A stretch of 64,000 bases of DNA from Arthrobacter sp. ok362 (GCF_900102785.1 NZ_FNGC01000002.1:124001-188000), one strand, 5' to 3'. Shown: positions 25,210-33,662, numbered from the stretch's first letter. Numbers and translations are program-made. The notes: generated by a model from the sequence alone, not told the origin.

Positions 25210-25554
25210 GGTTTGTCCTTGAGGGTGTCGGGATGGGTCGACTGCGCAGTCAGTCGGTTCGTGTGAGCGTCGGAGGAGGCAGGGCGGCGTTGCCGCCACC
25301 CTGCCTCCTCCGTATGGGCTCCCTTCCCACGCCCGACTTTCGGGCTGTCTGTTGCGATGGAGTGCGGGAAGGGCGCCCAAATGTGCCGGACATATGGCCG
25401 GCAGTCCGTGATGATGGTCCGCTCAGGAGACCAAATGGGAACGCCAGGACAGTGGCTTCGGGGACCTCTTCGCCGCCAAGAGCCTGCTCTTCCTCATACC
25501 CGGCCGCTTTACCTGGCGCGCATGAGGCCTACGGTGGCCTCCGCGGGTTCTGAC
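25210..25554. terminator. Intergenic region with a long hairpin after the flavoprotein gene
   Basis: 25271-25289 and 25294-25312 form a 19-bp stem with one mismatch around a 4-base loop (arms start CGGAGGAGGCAGGG). It lies downstream of tcuA on the minus strand. There is no T-run, so termination is probable but not certain. The rest of these 345 bp shows no gene. Confidence 0.6.
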
Positions 25555-27048
25555 CTACGCCAGGACGCCGGCCCGCCGCCCGAAGACACATCCGGCAGCA
25601 AGTCCGGTGCCGCCCGGGTAGTTGGTGCTGAACAGTCCGCCGAGCATTTCACCGGCCACAAAGAGGCCCTCGATGTGATTGCCGCTTGCGTCCAGGACGC
25701 GGCCGTGGGTGTCGGACTTGATGCCACCGAAGGTGAAGGTGATCCCGCAGGTGACGCCGTAGGCGTAGAAGGGTCCGGTTTCGATGGGGGCGGCCCAGTT
25801 GCTCTTGACCGGCTCCGTCGCCGCTTGCCGGCCGTCCTTGATGGTGGGGTCGAACGGGACGGAGCGGTCGATCGAGTTGTTGAAGTCCGTCACGGTCTTG
25901 GACAGGCTCTCCGGATCCAGGCCGATCTTGGCGGCCAGGTCCTCGATAGTGTCCGCGACCTCCACCGAGATGCCGGGCATGTCGTATTCCTCGCTGCGCA
26001 GCATCGGGCGCAGGGTTGCGTCGAAGATCTGGTAGGCCACGGATCCGGGCTGCTTGAGGATTTCCTTGCCGTACTTGGCGTAGGTGTAGTTCCTGAAGTC
26101 CGCGCCCTCGTCCAGGAAGCGCTTGCCGTCGGTGTTGACGATGATGCCGAACGGGTAGCTCTGGCGGGTCAGCCGGTTGGTGAGTTCACGGTTGCTCTCG
26201 TTGGTGGCCGTGAAGGCATCCCACTGCACACTGTGGCAGGTACCCCAGTCCCCGCCCTTGGTGGCACCGATTGCCAGCGCCGCGGCGATCATGTCACCGG
26301 TGTTGTAGGGGGTTCCCCGGACCTTGGCGTTCTGCCAGCCCTCGCCCAGGTGCTCCCGCCGCCACTGGGGGTCGGACTCGAAGCCGCCGGCGGTGAGGAT
26401 TACCGATTCGGCGGTCAGGCGCAGCTCCCCGTCAGGGGTGTTGACGACGACGCCGGCAATGCGGCCGTCCTCGACGATGAGGTTTTGGGCCGCGTGGCCG
26501 TAGCGGATGTCGACGCCCAACTCGGTGGCGACCCGGGTGTGGTCCTCGATGAGACCTTCGCCGCCGCCGACGTTCCCGACGTGCAGGCCGCCCCAGAAGA
26601 GGTAGGACCCGTCGGACCGTTCGTAGGCCTGGCGCTCGTACATCAGGCGGTATTTCAGGCCCAGGCTGTTGAGCCAGCGGAGGGTGGACTGGCTCTCGGC
26701 GATGAGGACGTCGGTCAGTGCGGGGTCGTTCCGGCCCTCGGTGACCTTTTCCAGGTCCGAGGCGTATTCCTCGGCGCTGTAGGGGGGAACGACGGTGCGG
26801 TCGTGCCGTTCGTCCGGTTCCACCAGGCACTGCAGGTCGTCCAGACCGTTGTGGACGATGCGGGTGGCGCCGGCGGTGTAGAAGCTGTTGCCCCCGGCCA
26901 TGTCCTTGGTGCCCTTTTCGAGCAGGATGACTTTTCGTCCGCGGACGGCAGCGGCGTGGGCCGCCGTGAATCCGGCATTTCCGCCGCCGACGACGATCAC
27001 GTCGGCGTGGGTGGGGTTTACAGCTGCGGTTTCGTTCGGATCAGGCAT
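25555..27048 (-). CDS. tcuA: FAD-dependent tricarballylate dehydrogenase-like flavoprotein
   Basis: 497 aa FAD-binding succinate dehydrogenase/fumarate reductase-type flavoprotein. The dinucleotide motif is VIVVGGGNAGFTAAHAAA near 18-35, then LLEKGTKDMAGGNSFYTAGATR, and the substrate/capping region has RLTRQSYPFGIIVNTDGKRF. The end GGLFSTNYPGGTGLAAGCVFGRRAG is the FAD-contact C terminus. The whole resembles TcuA, which oxidises tricarballylate to cis-aconitate. The usual partner TcuB (iron-sulfur/haem) is absent, and uptake is by an ABC system rather than TcuC, so the true substrate may be another polycarboxylate. ACAGGAACA precedes ATG. Confidence 0.78.
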   Translation of the reverse strand: MPDPNETAAVNPTHADVIVVGGGNAGFTAAHAAAVRGRKVILLEKGTKDMAGGNSFYTAGATRIVHNGLDDLQCLVEPDERHDRTVVPPYSAEEYASDLEKVTEGRNDPALTDVLIAESQSTLRWLNSLGLKYRLMYERQAYERSDGSYLFWGGLHVGNVGGGEGLIEDHTRVATELGVDIRYGHAAQNLIVEDGRIAGVVVNTPDGELRLTAESVILTAGGFESDPQWRREHLGEGWQNAKVRGTPYNTGDMIAAALAIGATKGGDWGTCHSVQWDAFTATNESNRELTNRLTRQSYPFGIIVNTDGKRFLDEGADFRNYTYAKYGKEILKQPGSVAYQIFDATLRPMLRSEEYDMPGISVEVADTIEDLAAKIGLDPESLSKTVTDFNNSIDRSVPFDPTIKDGRQAATEPVKSNWAAPIETGPFYAYGVTCGITFTFGGIKSDTHGRVLDASGNHIEGLFVAGEMLGGLFSTNYPGGTGLAAGCVFGRRAGVLA

Positions 27049-27088
27049 TGTTCCTGTCTCCTTCGTATTGAATTCTATTGTGTTCGTT

Positions 27089-27096
27089 TGTATACA
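27089..27096. promoter_or_regulatory. TGTATACA operator candidate before tcuA
   Basis: The palindrome TGTATACA lies 41 bp upstream of the flavoprotein start, in an AT-rich 91-bp gap. The same core occurs in ACTGTATACAGT upstream of the ATPase gene. Sharing by the two transcription units, with a GntR gene in the same element, suggests one regulator for both. Confidence 0.5.
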
Positions 27097-27139
27097 TAGA
27101 CACGGCCAGGTGATCCCTTAGTCCGGGTGACTCCGGGTG

Positions 27140-28003
27140 TCAGCGGTGGGCGGGCTCGGGGGCCGGGTCTGCCGCAGTTGCGGGCAAGGGCTCCCGGACG
27201 GTGAGACGGTTTTGGCGGCGTTCCAGGGCCACGGCGAGGGCGCCCAGGGCGATGTTGACGATCAGGAATCCCAGGGCGGCAACAAACTGGGCCTGCAGCA
27301 GGGACCGGGTGTAGTACTGGCCGATGACGGTGGCGGACCGCAGCAGTTCCATGTAGCCGCCGAGCACAAAGGCCAGTGCTGTTCCCTTGAAGAGGATGAT
27401 GAGCTGGCTCACCAGGGCAGGGCTCATGGACCGGAGCGCCTGCGGCAGCAGGACCAGGCGCAGCGTGCCGACATGGGAGAAACCGAGTGCGAGGGAGGCC
27501 TCGGCCTGGCCCGGCGGCAGCGCGAGGATCCCGGAGCGCAGCAGGTCACCGATGACGGCCCCGCTGTACAGGGTCAGCGCGATGACCAGGAACCAGAAAT
27601 CCCCGAGCTTGAAACCGTAGTTGGGCAGCACCAGGGACGTGAAGTAGAGCAGCAGGAGCAGCGGGATGCTGCTGAAGACGTCGGTGTAGACCCGGCAGAT
27701 CCGGCGAATCAGGGTGCGGGTGGAGACCAGCCCGAAGGCCAGGAGGCATCCGGTGATCAGGGACAGCACCATGCCGACCAATGCGGCCGCAATGTTGTTC
27801 CACAATCCCTGGCCGAGAAGCGCCCAGAGCCCGGGTTCGGCGAATGGGGCCCACGCCGCCGCACTCAGCTCACCCTTGTCGTACAGGAGCTTGAATACGA
27901 CGTACACTCCGGCAAGCACCACGAGACCGGTGATGACTTCGAGGAGCAGGTGCCGGCGTTTGGCGCGCGGACCGGCCGGGTCAAAAAGAGATACGGTACT
28001 CAT
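27140..28003 (-). CDS. Polar amino-acid type ABC transporter permease
   Basis: 287 aa HisMQ/GlnP-family permease with a longer N-terminal cytoplasmic and membrane part. About five membrane segments; the coupling loop is LPPGQAEASLALGFSHVGTLRLVLLPQALR (about 172-201). The ATG at 28003 overlaps the stop of the preceding permease as ATGA, so the two are translationally coupled. The C terminus is Ala/Pro-rich. It forms a heterodimeric channel with its neighbour. Confidence 0.88.
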   Translation of the reverse strand: MSTVSLFDPAGPRAKRRHLLLEVITGLVVLAGVYVVFKLLYDKGELSAAAWAPFAEPGLWALLGQGLWNNIAAALVGMVLSLITGCLLAFGLVSTRTLIRRICRVYTDVFSSIPLLLLLYFTSLVLPNYGFKLGDFWFLVIALTLYSGAVIGDLLRSGILALPPGQAEASLALGFSHVGTLRLVLLPQALRSMSPALVSQLIILFKGTALAFVLGGYMELLRSATVIGQYYTRSLLQAQFVAALGFLIVNIALGALAVALERRQNRLTVREPLPATAADPAPEPAHR

Positions 28004-28644
28004 CGGCTGAACGCCACCTTCTGATCGACTGCGGAAACGAGCCGGCCGATGGCCAGACCGATGGCGAGGTAGCAAATGGCGGCCCCGCCGAAGACAATGA
28101 ACGGTTGCGCTTCATCGACTGCGATCTTGTCCGAAAGGAACGTCAGCTCGGCCACGCCCACCAGGGCAGCGACCGAGGTGTTCTTGACCATGGTGATGAA
28201 GACGTTGCCCAGCGGCCTGACCACCGTGGCAAAAGCCTGCGGGAGGACGATGAGCCTCAGGGAGCCCATCGGCCCGAAGCCCAGGGCGCGCCCTGCTTCA
28301 AGCTCGCCGCGGTCCACGGTGTTCAGGCCCGAACGCAGGGTTTCGGCCACGAACGGCGCCGTGTAGAGAACCAGGACGATCGCGGCCGAGGCGTAGAGCG
28401 AGTACTGGATGCCCAAGACCGGGAGCCCGAAGACAAACAGCACCATCTGCACAGGAAGCGGCACATTACGGAAAATCAGCACATAGGCCGAGGAAACTGC
28501 CCGGGCCGTCCTGATGGGGCTCGTCCGCAGTGCGGCGAGGACGGTTCCCAGGATCATCGAACCGGTGGCGCCCAGCAGGACGAGTCCCAGAGTCACCAGC
28601 ACGCCCTGGCCGAAGTCGCCGAGGTGATTGATAAGGAATGACAT
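28000..28644 (-). CDS. Polar amino-acid type ABC transporter permease
   Basis: 214 aa HisMQ-family permease. GVLVTLGLVLLGATGSMILGTVLAALRTSP opens the domain and VDRGELEAGRALGFGPMGSLRLIVLPQA (about 150) is the ATPase-coupling loop. The start is 9 bp after the binding-protein stop and the end overlaps the second permease. It belongs to the importer encoded inside the transposon. Confidence 0.9.
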   Translation of the reverse strand: MSFLINHLGDFGQGVLVTLGLVLLGATGSMILGTVLAALRTSPIRTARAVSSAYVLIFRNVPLPVQMVLFVFGLPVLGIQYSLYASAAIVLVLYTAPFVAETLRSGLNTVDRGELEAGRALGFGPMGSLRLIVLPQAFATVVRPLGNVFITMVKNTSVAALVGVAELTFLSDKIAVDEAQPFIVFGGAAICYLAIGLAIGRLVSAVDQKVAFSR

Positions 28645-28653
28645 CAGCGGTCC

Positions 28654-29523
28654 CTACAGAACGACTTTGGGCGGGGTGACATCGCCGGGCTTGACCTGGC
28701 CGATGGTGGCGTCGTACGCCTTCTTCCAGTCCCCGTCCGCGATGGCCTTGTTCAGAAGCTGATCGAGGTAGTCATGGAATGCTGCATCGTCCTTGGCCAC
28801 GCCGATGGCAAATTCCTCGGCATCGGCCAGATGGCCGTCCGCGATGCGGTAGGCATCCGGATTCTGGGACTGGACACCGAGCAGGATTGCCTCGGTGGTG
28901 GTCACTGCGTCGACCCTCTTATCCTTCAGTGCCTGCGCGCATTCACTGTAGGTGCTGAACAGGACCACGTTGGCTGTGGGCACGGCGTGGCCGATCAGCT
29001 GGGCCGCGCGGGCGCCGGTGGTGGAACACACAGTCTTTCCCTGGAGGTCCTCGGGTTTGTTCACTGAGCTGTCGTCCTTGCGGACCAGCAGGGCCACGTT
29101 GCTTTCAAGGTACGGGCCGGCGAAGCTGACGACTTTCTTCCGCTCGTCCGTCACGGCGTAGGAGGCGATGACGGCGTCGACCTTGTTCTGCTGCAGGAAC
29201 GCCTCGCGGTTCTTGGTGACCGCCTCAACGAACTCGACATTCTCTGCACTGCCGGTGAGGTCCTTGGCCAGGATTTTGGCCATCTCAATGTCCAGGCCTT
29301 CCATCTTGCCGGTGACCGGATTCTTCACCCCAAAGAGCGGCTGGTCGAATTTGACCCCTACGATCACTTTGCCGCGCTTCTGGATCTTGTCCATCGTGCT
29401 GTTGGCCGGGAAGCTCTGGGCCGGCTTGGTCTCGGCGGCCGGGATGCTGCCGCCGCAGGCCGTGGTGCCCAGAATCAGGGCGCCGGCGATGGCCAGGGCC
29501 GGCAGGAAGTGCTGGCGTTTCAT
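28654..29523 (-). CDS. ABC transporter substrate-binding lipoprotein, family 3
   Basis: 289 aa. The signal peptide ends in a lipobox (LGTTACGG), with Cys23 lipidated. GKVIVGVKFDQPLFGVKNPVTGKMEGLDIEMAKILAKDL is the first strand and ligand loop of glutamate-type binding proteins. RKDDSSVNKPEDLQGKTVCSTTGA is the second-lobe hinge. The ligand is normally a charged amino acid or a small dicarboxylate-like compound. Next to a tricarballylate-dehydrogenase-like gene, a polycarboxylate is possible. TAAGGAG precedes ATG. Confidence 0.9.
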   Translation of the reverse strand: MKRQHFLPALAIAGALILGTTACGGSIPAAETKPAQSFPANSTMDKIQKRGKVIVGVKFDQPLFGVKNPVTGKMEGLDIEMAKILAKDLTGSAENVEFVEAVTKNREAFLQQNKVDAVIASYAVTDERKKVVSFAGPYLESNVALLVRKDDSSVNKPEDLQGKTVCSTTGARAAQLIGHAVPTANVVLFSTYSECAQALKDKRVDAVTTTEAILLGVQSQNPDAYRIADGHLADAEEFAIGVAKDDAAFHDYLDQLLNKAIADGDWKKAYDATIGQVKPGDVTPPKVVL

Positions 29524-29563
29524 GGTGACTCCTTAGGGTGGGTGCGTCGTTGCACAGGTGCTG

Positions 29564-30313
29564 TTAGTGGACCGAGGAGAGGAAGGCTTTGGCCCGGTCG
29601 CTGGAAGGGGAGGTGAAAAACGTTTCAGGGTCGGCAGTCTCCACGATGGTCCCGGCTGCCATGAACACGATCCGGTCCGCGAAGGCACGTGCGAACGACA
29701 TCTCGTGGGTCACGACGATCATCGTCGTGCCGCTCTGCGCCAGGCTCCGCATGGTTGCCAGAACCTCGCGGGTGGATTCCGGATCGAGCGCGGACGTCGG
29801 TTCATCAAAGAGCAGAACCTTGGGATCCATGGCCAGCGCGCGGGCGATGGCCGCGCGCTGTTTCTGACCCCCGGAAAGCTGCGCGGGCCTGCTGTGTGCC
29901 TTGTCGGCGATGCCGACCATGGCCAGCAGCTCGTGGGCCCGCGTCTCTGCCGCCTGTTTGTCCAGGCCCAGAATTTTCCGGGGGGCGAGGGTGATGTTCT
30001 CCAGGATGGTCTTGTGGGAGAAGAGGTTGAAGGACTGGAAGACCATCCCCACCTCCGTGCGGAACTTGTACAGGTCCCTGCCCTCGACAGGCTGTTCGTG
30101 GCCGTCGATGAGGATGTGGCCCTCGTCGATGGCTTCGAGACGGTTGATGCACCGGCACAGCGTCGATTTGCCGGACCCTGACGGGCCCAGGATGACGACC
30201 ACCTCGCCACGGCGCACTGACAAATCAATGCCGGTCAGGGCCTGCATGCTGCCAAAGCGCTTGCCGACCCCGCGGAACTCAACGACGGTGTCCGTTTCCG
30301 TGATCGCTGTCAT
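29564..30313 (-). CDS. Polar amino-acid type ABC transporter ATPase
   Basis: 249 aa. Walker A is GPSGSGKST (near 39-47), the Q-loop is VGMVFQSFNLFSH, the signature is LSGGQKQRAAIARAL (near 145-159), Walker B is VLLFDEPTSALDPE, and the H-loop is VVTHEMSFARAFADR. It energises the two permeases from the cytoplasmic side. It is the first gene of the ABC unit on the minus strand, with AAAGGAG at 9 bases and the palindromic operator just upstream. Confidence 0.94.
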   Translation of the reverse strand: MTAITETDTVVEFRGVGKRFGSMQALTGIDLSVRRGEVVVILGPSGSGKSTLCRCINRLEAIDEGHILIDGHEQPVEGRDLYKFRTEVGMVFQSFNLFSHKTILENITLAPRKILGLDKQAAETRAHELLAMVGIADKAHSRPAQLSGGQKQRAAIARALAMDPKVLLFDEPTSALDPESTREVLATMRSLAQSGTTMIVVTHEMSFARAFADRIVFMAAGTIVETADPETFFTSPSSDRAKAFLSSVH

Positions 30314-30338
30314 TATCTATCTCCTTTGATGGAATACG

Positions 30339-30371
30339 ACTGTATACAGTGAAGTACAGTGTGGCACAGTG
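30339..30371. promoter_or_regulatory. Operator region of the ABC operon: palindrome plus phased ACAGTG repeats
   Basis: ACTGTATACAGT (30339-30350) is a perfect 12-bp palindrome 26 bp upstream of the ATPase start. ACAGTG recurs at 30346-30351, 30356-30361 and 30366-30371, exactly 10 bp apart, i.e. on one face of the helix. This looks like a binding array for the adjacent FCD-type GntR regulator. Confidence 0.6.
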
Positions 30372-30552
30372 ACCGCAATCACGGCAAGTCTTAGGAGTCT
30401 TCGATGGGTGCGAACGCATCGCCGACCACCGCGGCAGTTATCAACGGCAGCGGCCCGCGCAACCGCGGCTGCACCGGGCTAACGCCCGGGAGGAGACGGA
30501 AAAGCTGGTACATCGAGGCCCGAAGATCTAGCCGGAGAGCCCGGCAGTGATC

Positions 30553-31215
30553 TTAGTGGGAGGCCGATTTCCGCAGCAGGTCGAGCCTGATCCGGCGGGC
30601 TGTCTCCATGTGCTCGCGTGCGGTGTTCCTCGCAGCAGTTTCGTCGCCGGCGGTGATGGCCGCGACCAGCTTCGAATGCTCGGCCAGGGCCTCATCCCAA
30701 CGCTCTCCCACCGACAGAGTCGAGTGCGGCGTGCGGATCAGGTGGGTGGACAGCCGCTGCAGGAGATCCTGGAGGACCGGATTGTGCGCAGCCGCCCAGA
30801 CGGCAGCGTGGAACTCCAGGTTCGTCGACGCCCGGGTTTGGTCATCCGGGCTGACGAGTGCGCGGTCACGTTCCACCAGGCCTTCGAGCTGCATGATGTC
30901 AGTGATGTCGTGGGACAGGGCAGCCTGCCCGGCCGCCTCCTGTTCCAAAAGAATCCGCACGTCATAGACCTGAATGACTTCCTGGGGCGTTGCCTGATGG
31001 ACCTGCAGTCCGCGGGCGCCGCGATCCAGAAGACGGTCGTGCTGGAGGCGGCGAAGGGCCTCGCGCACGGGCGTGCGGGAGACACCGAAGCGTTCACCTA
31101 AGGTAACCTCCCGCAAGGGAGTAGCCGGAGGAATTGCACCGGCCAGGATTTCAGAGCGCAGCTGGGCGTAGATCGAATCCCCGTCATGCCGCATCGTTTC
31201 AGAACCAGGTGACAC
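30553..31215 (-). CDS. GntR-family regulator, FCD subfamily
   Basis: 220 aa. The winged helix (about 10-75) has PLREVTLGERFGVSRTPVREALRRLQHDRLL; an FCD helical domain follows with VLQDLLQRLSTHLIR and closing EHSKLVAAITAGDETAARNTAREHMETA. It likely senses the imported acid and controls the ABC and tcuA units through TGTATACA-type sites. The start is GTG at 31215 behind AAGGAAAG. It is transcribed in the same direction as its presumed targets, 239 bp upstream of them. Confidence 0.87.
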   Translation of the reverse strand: MSPGSETMRHDGDSIYAQLRSEILAGAIPPATPLREVTLGERFGVSRTPVREALRRLQHDRLLDRGARGLQVHQATPQEVIQVYDVRILLEQEAAGQAALSHDITDIMQLEGLVERDRALVSPDDQTRASTNLEFHAAVWAAAHNPVLQDLLQRLSTHLIRTPHSTLSVGERWDEALAEHSKLVAAITAGDETAARNTAREHMETARRIRLDLLRKSASH

Positions 31216-31401
31216 AACTTTCCTTCCACAGTGGCGACTCGGAAGGGAGGCTTACGCCCCCACTCGGTCCCGCCTGTTCGCAGACCCGAAGCCATCGCCC
31301 GGACAACCATAGTATTCCAGTGGATACGCGAGTGTCCAAGGTGATGTCCTTCCCATCCGGATGGTGCATGAGTCGGAGTTGTTCGGCCGCCGCGGCCGAG
31401 T

Positions 31402-31608
31402 GCCCTCACGGTAGCGCTGGATGAGCGGATACACATGCCGCCTGGAGATACCCAGCTCCCGGGAAGCTTCGTCGACCGCCTGTTTACCGATGACGCTCAA
31501 ACCCGCCAACGGCGCGATGACTTCAGCCCGCCGGCGTGCCAGTTCCCAGACCGCGTCCGGCATGGTCGGCAAACCGTGCCCACTGATCGATGTTGATTCC
31601 GGTTCCAT
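31402..31608 (-). pseudogene. tniA: tniA-type transposase, N-terminal fragment
   Basis: The conserved part reads PDAVWELARRRAEVIAPLAG, then ELGISRRHVYPLIQRYREG. This is the N-terminal helix-turn-helix DNA-binding domain of Tn5053/Tn402 TniA transposases (DDE superfamily). Homology stops at about codon 69. The open frame continues to 31252 as unrelated sequence, so over 80 percent of the usual roughly 560 residues, including the DDE catalytic core, is gone. It reads inward from the right end, as tniA does in intact elements. Confidence 0.85.
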
Positions 31609-31735
31609 GCCAGTCCCTACTCGTGCAGCGGACTCAATTACGGGCGACGCCGCGACCTCTCGTCCCGGGCCACGTTCAACGATCCCCTCCGTACCGGCAT
31701 GAAATCAAGCATTATCGGGTGCGGACCGGCGGATT

Positions 31736-31834
31736 GTGCTGAGGTCTCCTGAAATTTCGTGCTGACCACTGTTGCCAAAAATACTTGGTGAGCAGGACTT
31801 CGGACATTCGTGCACTCGCCTTTGAAAACTGACA
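31736..31834 (-). repeat. Right transposon end: terminal inverted repeat and iterons
   Basis: Read from 31834 leftwards the end starts TGTCAG. Iteron 1 is TTTTCAAAGGCGAGTGCAC (31828-31810), diverged. Iteron 2 is TTTCAGGAGACCTCAGCAC (31754-31736), which matches a left-end iteron at 16 of 19 bases. The layout of a terminal repeat plus internal 19-bp sites matches TniA-class ends. Confidence 0.82.
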
Positions 31835-32032
31835 CCAGCCCGGCGGAGTGCACGGTGCTTTGTTCGCCGCCGCGTACCGCCCGCTGGCGTTGTCCTTGAT
31901 GACCAGCGACGCCACGAAGGACACCCCATGGGAGACCGCGAGGAAGCAGAGGAGAGCCGCTGCCTGCCGGCCGGGGCTGGGCGGCGCCCAGGCCGGTCGG
32001 CGTTTGACGCCTTCTTCAGTTTTCACGTGCAC
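31835..32032 (-). pseudogene. tspO: tspO, proximal fragment
   Basis: Starting at GTG 32032, the minus strand reads a basic head, then LLCFLAVSHGVSFVASLV and NKAPCTPPGW. This is the first membrane segment and the PPGW loop of TspO/MBR proteins. The coding sequence breaks exactly after GGCTGG at the transposon end. Cys replaces the usual Trp of the NKPPWTPPGW motif, a further sign of decay. Joined to 24603-24783 the frame is restored. Confidence 0.85.
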
Positions 32033-32150
32033 GGGTCAACACTGGCCAATGGCGCCGCGCCCGTCAAACTTCGCAGGTCGTGGCGCCCGCCCCCGGGGGA
32101 AGCCTAAGATCATTCAACCAACCGCTGAAACTACATAGAGGTCCCCGTCG

Positions 32151-33662
32151 ATGAACCCTTCCGCCAAGGATCTGGCTTCCCTTCTTCCGCCCGGCTTCAC
32201 CCTGGGCGTGGCTACGTCGGCCTTCCAGATCGAAGGTGCGCTCGATGAAGACGGCCGCGGCCCCTCTGGATGGGACGTCTTCGCCGCGAAACCGGGTTCG
32301 ATCGTGGAGGATCACAGCCCGGCCGTCTCCTGCGACCACTACCACCGGATGCCAGAGGACGTGGCACTGATGAAGGACCTGGGAATCGATTCGTACCGGT
32401 TTTCGTTGTCCTGGTCCAGGATCCAGCCCGGCGGCAGCGGGCCCGTGAACCCCGCCGGACTAGACTTCTACGACCGGCTGATCGACCTGTTGCTCGCCAA
32501 CGGTATTTCCCCCATGGCCACGCTCTACCACTGGGACACCCCGTTGCCCCTGGAGGAGGCCGGCGGCTGGATGAACCGGGAGACGGCCTACCGGCTGGGG
32601 GACTTCGCCGCCATCGCCGCGGCTGCCTTCGGGGACCGCGTCTCCCGCTGGGTGACCGTCAATGAGCCCGCCACTGTGACCACCAACGGCTACGCCCTGG
32701 GCATGCATGCGCCCGGCGAGGCACTCATGCTCAAGGCGCTCCCCAGCGCGCACCACCAGTTGCTGGGCCACGGCCTGGCGCTCCAGGCGCTGCGTGCCGC
32801 CAAGGTGAAGGGCGAAATCGGCATCACCAACGTGTACTCACCGATGGTCCCGGCCACCGCCAACCCGCTGGACGCGGTCAGCGCCGGGCTCATGGATGTG
32901 GCGCAGAACCGGCTCTACGCCGATCCCGTGCTGCTCGGCAAATACCCGGATCTCATTCGGGCCGCCACGTTCTTTTCGTCGTCTTTCAGCCCCTCCAGCG
33001 AAGACATGGAGTTGATCTCCCAGCCCCTGGATTTCTATGGCCTGAACTATTACATGCCCACCCGCGTCGGGGCGGGTCCGGGCGAAGGGGCCGTGCCGCC
33101 CGGCATGGCCGAGGCCATGGGGGATGACCTCAGCGGGACACCCGGTGCGCCCTTGCACATCGCGCCGTTCCCGGACACCGAGACCACGGCCTACGGCTGG
33201 CCGGTGAAGCCCGACTACATGTCGGTCGCCCTGGCTGAGATGGCCGAGCGCTACCCGGATCTGCCCCCGGTCTACATCACCGAGGGCGGGGCCAGTTTCG
33301 AGGACGTGGTGGTCCAGTGTGTCGGGGCGGACCGCCGGATGGTTCCGGATGAACGGCGCCTGCGTTACCTCGCGGACCACATCGGCACGGCCCTGGAAGC
33401 GACCCGTCCTGGCGGTGCGGCCGAGGCCGTGGACCTTCGCGGCTACTATGTGTGGTCCTTCATGGATAACTTCGAGTGGTCCGCCGGCTACAAGCAGCCG
33501 TTCGGTCTGGTGCACGTCGATTTCGACACCCAGGTCCGCACGCCGAAGGCCTCCTACTACTGGCTTCAGGAGGTACTGGCGGCCCGGAACTCGGCCTCCG
33601 CCGCGCTGCCCAACGCCGGAAAGCAGGACGCCGACGCCCGTGAGCCCCGACCGGCGGCCTGA
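32151..33662 (+). CDS. GH1 family beta-glucosidase
   Basis: 503 aa cytoplasmic retaining glycosidase. The acid/base Glu172 is in VTVNEPATV and the nucleophile Glu378 is in YITEGGAS. FTLGVATSAFQIEGA and YHWDTPLPLEEAGGW are further GH1 signatures, and the glycone/aglycone Trp region is WSFMDNFEWSAGY near the end. It hydrolyses beta-glucosides or related beta-linked disaccharides. The start is ATG at 32151 after AGAGGTCCC. The last 25 residues are a polar tail. It follows the interrupted tspO and is convergent with the DUF2183 gene. Confidence 0.94.
   Translation: MNPSAKDLASLLPPGFTLGVATSAFQIEGALDEDGRGPSGWDVFAAKPGSIVEDHSPAVSCDHYHRMPEDVALMKDLGIDSYRFSLSWSRIQPGGSGPVNPAGLDFYDRLIDLLLANGISPMATLYHWDTPLPLEEAGGWMNRETAYRLGDFAAIAAAAFGDRVSRWVTVNEPATVTTNGYALGMHAPGEALMLKALPSAHHQLLGHGLALQALRAAKVKGEIGITNVYSPMVPATANPLDAVSAGLMDVAQNRLYADPVLLGKYPDLIRAATFFSSSFSPSSEDMELISQPLDFYGLNYYMPTRVGAGPGEGAVPPGMAEAMGDDLSGTPGAPLHIAPFPDTETTAYGWPVKPDYMSVALAEMAERYPDLPPVYITEGGASFEDVVVQCVGADRRMVPDERRLRYLADHIGTALEATRPGGAAEAVDLRGYYVWSFMDNFEWSAGYKQPFGLVHVDFDTQVRTPKASYYWLQEVLAARNSASAALPNAGKQDADAREPRPAA

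Larger units (their letters stand above)
24789..31834. mobile_element. Tn402/Tn5053-like transposon relic carrying an ABC importer-dehydrogenase cargo
   Basis: 7,046 bp inserted in tspO. Both ends begin TGTCAGTTT and match over 20 of 27 positions as inverted repeats (24789-24815 and 31808-31834). The ends resemble the Tn402/Tn5053 termini (TGTCA..TTCAGAAG..CTGCAC). CCAGC is duplicated directly outside each end (24784-24788 and 31835-31839), the 5-bp target duplication of this family. A truncated tniA lies at the right end, reading inward. tniB, tniQ and a resolvase are absent, so it cannot move by itself. The cargo is a GntR regulator, four ABC transporter genes, a flavoprotein gene and an 80-aa gene, all on the minus strand. 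Confidence 0.9.

Noticed and set aside
31252..31401. C-terminal continuation of the TniA fragment
   Set aside because: The frame stays open, but after the YREG stretch the residues show no transposase homology; it is junction sequence.
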